NCBI GenBank assembly: GCA_037130425.1
Contig: JBAXTB010000115.1
Span: 1-15,429, forward strand
Reading direction: 5' to 3'
Length of the DNA: 15,429 bases
From: M3007 sp037130425
Lineage (GTDB): Bacteria > Bacteroidota > Bacteroidia > Chitinophagales > Saprospiraceae
Shown: in pieces, positions 15,031-15,429 of the stretch
Position numbering within the stretch: position 1 is the first letter of the stretch
Layout: each line of letters opens with the position of its first letter
The notes under the pieces: generated by a model
Told to the model about the DNA's origin: nothing
Seen by the model: the letters and a program-made list of their open reading frames with translations, nothing else
Database searches by the model: none
Translations under genes and position numbers: made by a program

Positions 15031-15155
15031 AGTTACATATTTTCGAGGGGCAAATATCGCGCTTCTATTTTAGAGCATATCGGGATTTTTGATTTAAGGG
15101 AAAAAAAATCCCTCTTTTTGTGAAACGCACAGGGTTTCTTCTTGCCTAAGCCTAT

Positions 15156-15193
15156 AAAAATGAACGCGCGACCCGTATTCCGGATCGCGCGTT
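15156..15193 (-). terminator. Intrinsic terminator for the partial T9SS cargo gene
   Basis: Read on the minus strand, 15193-15181 (AACGCGCGATCCG) pairs with 15175-15163 (CGGGTCGCGCGTT) around a five-base loop. The 13-pair stem has one wobble. After CA come five T (15160-15156). A smaller hairpin (AGAGGC/GCCTCT, 15214-15230) lies between it and the stop codon of the partial gene. Confidence 0.8.
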
Positions 15194-15238
15194 TCACTAT
15201 TTAACAAATCTGTAGAGGCCAAGAGCCTCTCGGATTTT

Positions 15239-15429
15239 TTACTTCGTCTGAATCATTTTCTTCGTCGCGCTATCTGTTGCTGTTTCCAACTTGTAGTACA
15301 ACATGCCCGTCGTGTTCAACAACGCGCGATCAATCGTGATCGTGTTGTAACCTTTGGCGAAGTTACCGCTCTGCGTGAATACCGTGCGACCGGTTTCGTC
15401 AAAGATTGAAAGCGTTGCGCCCACCTTCG
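15239..15429 (-). CDS. T9SS sorting domain, C-terminal end of a truncated gene
   Basis: Only the last 63 or so codons are in the window; the gene continues beyond its edge, so no start can be given. The visible part is a type A T9SS C-terminal sorting domain: VGATLSIFDETGRTVFTQSG, a GYNTITIDRALL strand, and the ending GMLYYKLETATDSATKKMIQ followed by TK. The LYYKLET...KKMI ending strongly resembles that of secreted proteins in Saprospiraceae. The passenger domain, and so the function, is unseen. Its terminator follows on the minus strand at 15156-15193. Confidence 0.85.
   Translation of the reverse strand, partial: KVGATLSIFDETGRTVFTQSGNFAKGYNTITIDRALLNTTGMLYYKLETATDSATKKMIQTK

Noticed and set aside
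15092..15121. Plus-strand AGGGA/TCCCT hairpin with a T-run, possible terminator
   Set aside because: The stem is only five pairs with an all-A loop, and no plus-strand gene precedes it. It is more likely chance in an A/T-rich promoter region.

Overview
The window looks like a chromosomal segment of a Bacteroidota bacterium, most likely a Saprospiraceae relative (Haliscomenobacter/Lewinella-like). The main evidence is two secreted proteins ending in type IX secretion (T9SS) C-terminal sorting domains. One of these has the GMLYYKLET...KKMI ending that I associate with Saprospiraceae. A giant FG-GAP/UnbV lipoprotein, Bat aerotolerance genes and TAnnTTTG-like promoter boxes without clear Shine-Dalgarno sequences also fit. 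The family-level placement is inference.

Layout. (1) 1-2476: gcvH (minus) and a Xaa-Pro aminopeptidase gene (plus) form a divergent pair. A palindromic repeat element lies just beyond each stop codon (24-293 and 2218-2445), and the two elements share the same end motif. (2) 2477-5295: an AT-rich gene of unknown function (minus) is divergent from a T9SS-exported fibronectin-III protein (plus), which ends at a strong intrinsic terminator. (3) 5296-6158: an 860-base AT-rich gap with no convincing protein gene. It holds a diverged direct repeat of about 60 bases, interleaved inverted repeats and two plus-strand terminator-like signals, so it may encode small RNAs. (4) 6159-15030: six minus-strand genes, read in transcription order as a TMTC-like membrane glycosyltransferase with C-terminal TPRs, metF, batB, batC, a family-2 glycosyltransferase and a 1119-residue FG-GAP/UnbV lipoprotein. 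Gaps are 11, 21, 11, 87 and 24 bases, suggesting a four-gene operon followed by a two-gene operon with its own promoter. (5) 15156-15429: a minus-strand terminator and the 3' end of another T9SS cargo gene cut by the window edge.

Working together: gcvH and metF both belong to one-carbon/glycine metabolism but are not adjacent. BatB and BatC are expected to act together at the cytoplasmic membrane. The TMTC-like enzyme and the GT2 enzyme could both serve glycosylation of exported proteins, but nothing in the sequence proves it. Most genes are ordinary Bacteroidota housekeeping or envelope genes. The parts worth a second look are the palindromic repeat family and the 5.3-6.15 kb non-coding region.
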